A DNA stretch of 64,000 nt from Rotaria macrura (lineage: Eukaryota; Rotifera; Eurotatoria; Philodinida; Philodinidae): contig OENT01000379.1 in NCBI GenBank assembly GCA_900239685.1, forward strand, positions 61,082-125,081, given 5' to 3'. Position 1 is the stretch's first letter. Every line of letters begins with the position of its first letter. Positions 63,718 to 64,000 of this stretch are shown here, piece by piece. The position numbers were made by a program, and so were the translations under genes. The notes under the pieces are model-generated. The model saw nothing but the letters and a program-made list of their open reading frames with translations, was not told the DNA's origin and did not search any database.

Positions 63718-63864
63718 TAGTGGTGTCACCAGACAATTGCGGTTGGTGGGGCTCAGACCTCTAGTGGTGAGACTGAGCTCCCTCTGGCCTCAGCATACTG
63801 ACGCCACTGCTCAAAACCGGTGATCGAGCTCAACCTCATCCGGTCCCACCTAGCCACGCCACTA
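63718..63864. mobile_element. Second hAT-like MITE (147 bp)
   Basis: It begins TAGTGGTGTCACCAG and ends CTAGCCACGCCACTA; the reverse complement of the end is TAGTGGCGTGGCTAG, so the termini are imperfect inverted repeats starting with hAT-like TAGTG. The flanks GGTCAATC (63710-63717) and GCACAATC (63865-63872) agree at 6 of 8 positions, as an aged 8-bp duplication would. It is GC-rich and non-coding. It has the same length and the same outer five bases as the element at 8753-8899. An inner CTAGTGGTGAG / CTGACGCCACTG pair hints at a nested copy. Confidence 0.65.
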
Positions 63865-63872
63865 GCACAATC

Positions 63873-64000
63873 CACTTCCAATCTTTCGACGATTTCTCTC
63901 ACATTATCCAAGCTGATATCTTGAATTTATAATGCCAAACGACTTGCTTGTAACCAATGCTTTGAGAGAAAAAAACGAATTCGGCATCGTTCATGAAATC
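63873..64000. other. Window end, nothing recognised
   Basis: The short remaining flank has no supportable feature. Confidence 0.4.

Noticed and set aside
1-64000. CRISPR arrays, tRNA or rRNA genes, prokaryotic operons, viral genes
   Set aside because: No regularly spaced repeats, cloverleaf-like sequences or rRNA motifs were seen, and all strong genes have spliceosomal introns.

Overview
The window is AT-rich eukaryotic DNA. It holds multi-exon protein genes with many short introns (often 50-120 nt) and canonical GT/AG junctions. Protein content (CNG channel, stonin, STAG cohesin subunit, FHIP, CYP3-clan P450) says bilaterian animal. The compact introns, small MITE-like elements, splice acceptors a few bases upstream of start codons (as expected for spliced-leader trans-splicing) and a decayed ADP-ribosyltransferase gene of a type I associate with bdelloids suggest a bdelloid rotifer. 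That placement is inference. No bacterial, viral, CRISPR, rRNA or tRNA feature was recognised.

Layout, left to right. 0.8-7.5 kb (+): cyclic nucleotide-gated channel alpha subunit, 12 exons, 770 aa. 7.5-10.2 kb: repeat-rich intergenic DNA with a hAT-type MITE carrying a perfect 8-bp target duplication, a second MITE-like block dense in TCGGAT/ATCCGA motifs, and a faint retroelement relic. 10.2-16.0 kb (+): stonin / stoned-B endocytic adaptor, 6 exons, 1078 aa, with a 518-bp fold-back MITE in its fourth intron. 16.4-23.9 kb (+): STAG/SA/Scc3 cohesin subunit, 24 exons, 1099 aa, starting only 407 bp after the stonin stop. 23.9-29.8 kb: apparently empty. 29.8-32.7 kb (+): RING and B-box-like protein with coiled coil and a beta-propeller-like C-terminus, 6 exons, 724 aa. 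35.2-37.0 kb (-): CYP3-clan cytochrome P450, 3 exons, 542 aa. 41.3-41.6 kb (+): tiny two-EF-hand protein, 71 aa. 41.6-52.0 kb: gene-poor, with a minus-strand ADP-ribosyltransferase pseudogene near 47.5-49.3 kb. 52.0-60.1 kb (-): FHIP (FTS- and Hook-interacting protein), about 19 exons, up to 1121 aa. 60.1-64 kb: intergenic, ending with a second hAT-like MITE.

For all seven intact genes the proposed exons join in phase from ATG to stop, checked by hand. The genes are conserved housekeeping or signalling genes and do not form one pathway. Stonin (endocytosis) and FHIP (endosome-dynein link) both act in membrane traffic, but nothing ties them functionally here. The most interesting leftovers are the MITEs, the ART relic, two phase-neutral cassette exons in FHIP, a perfect GC-rich hairpin in the stonin leader, and the recurrent pre-ATG splice acceptors.
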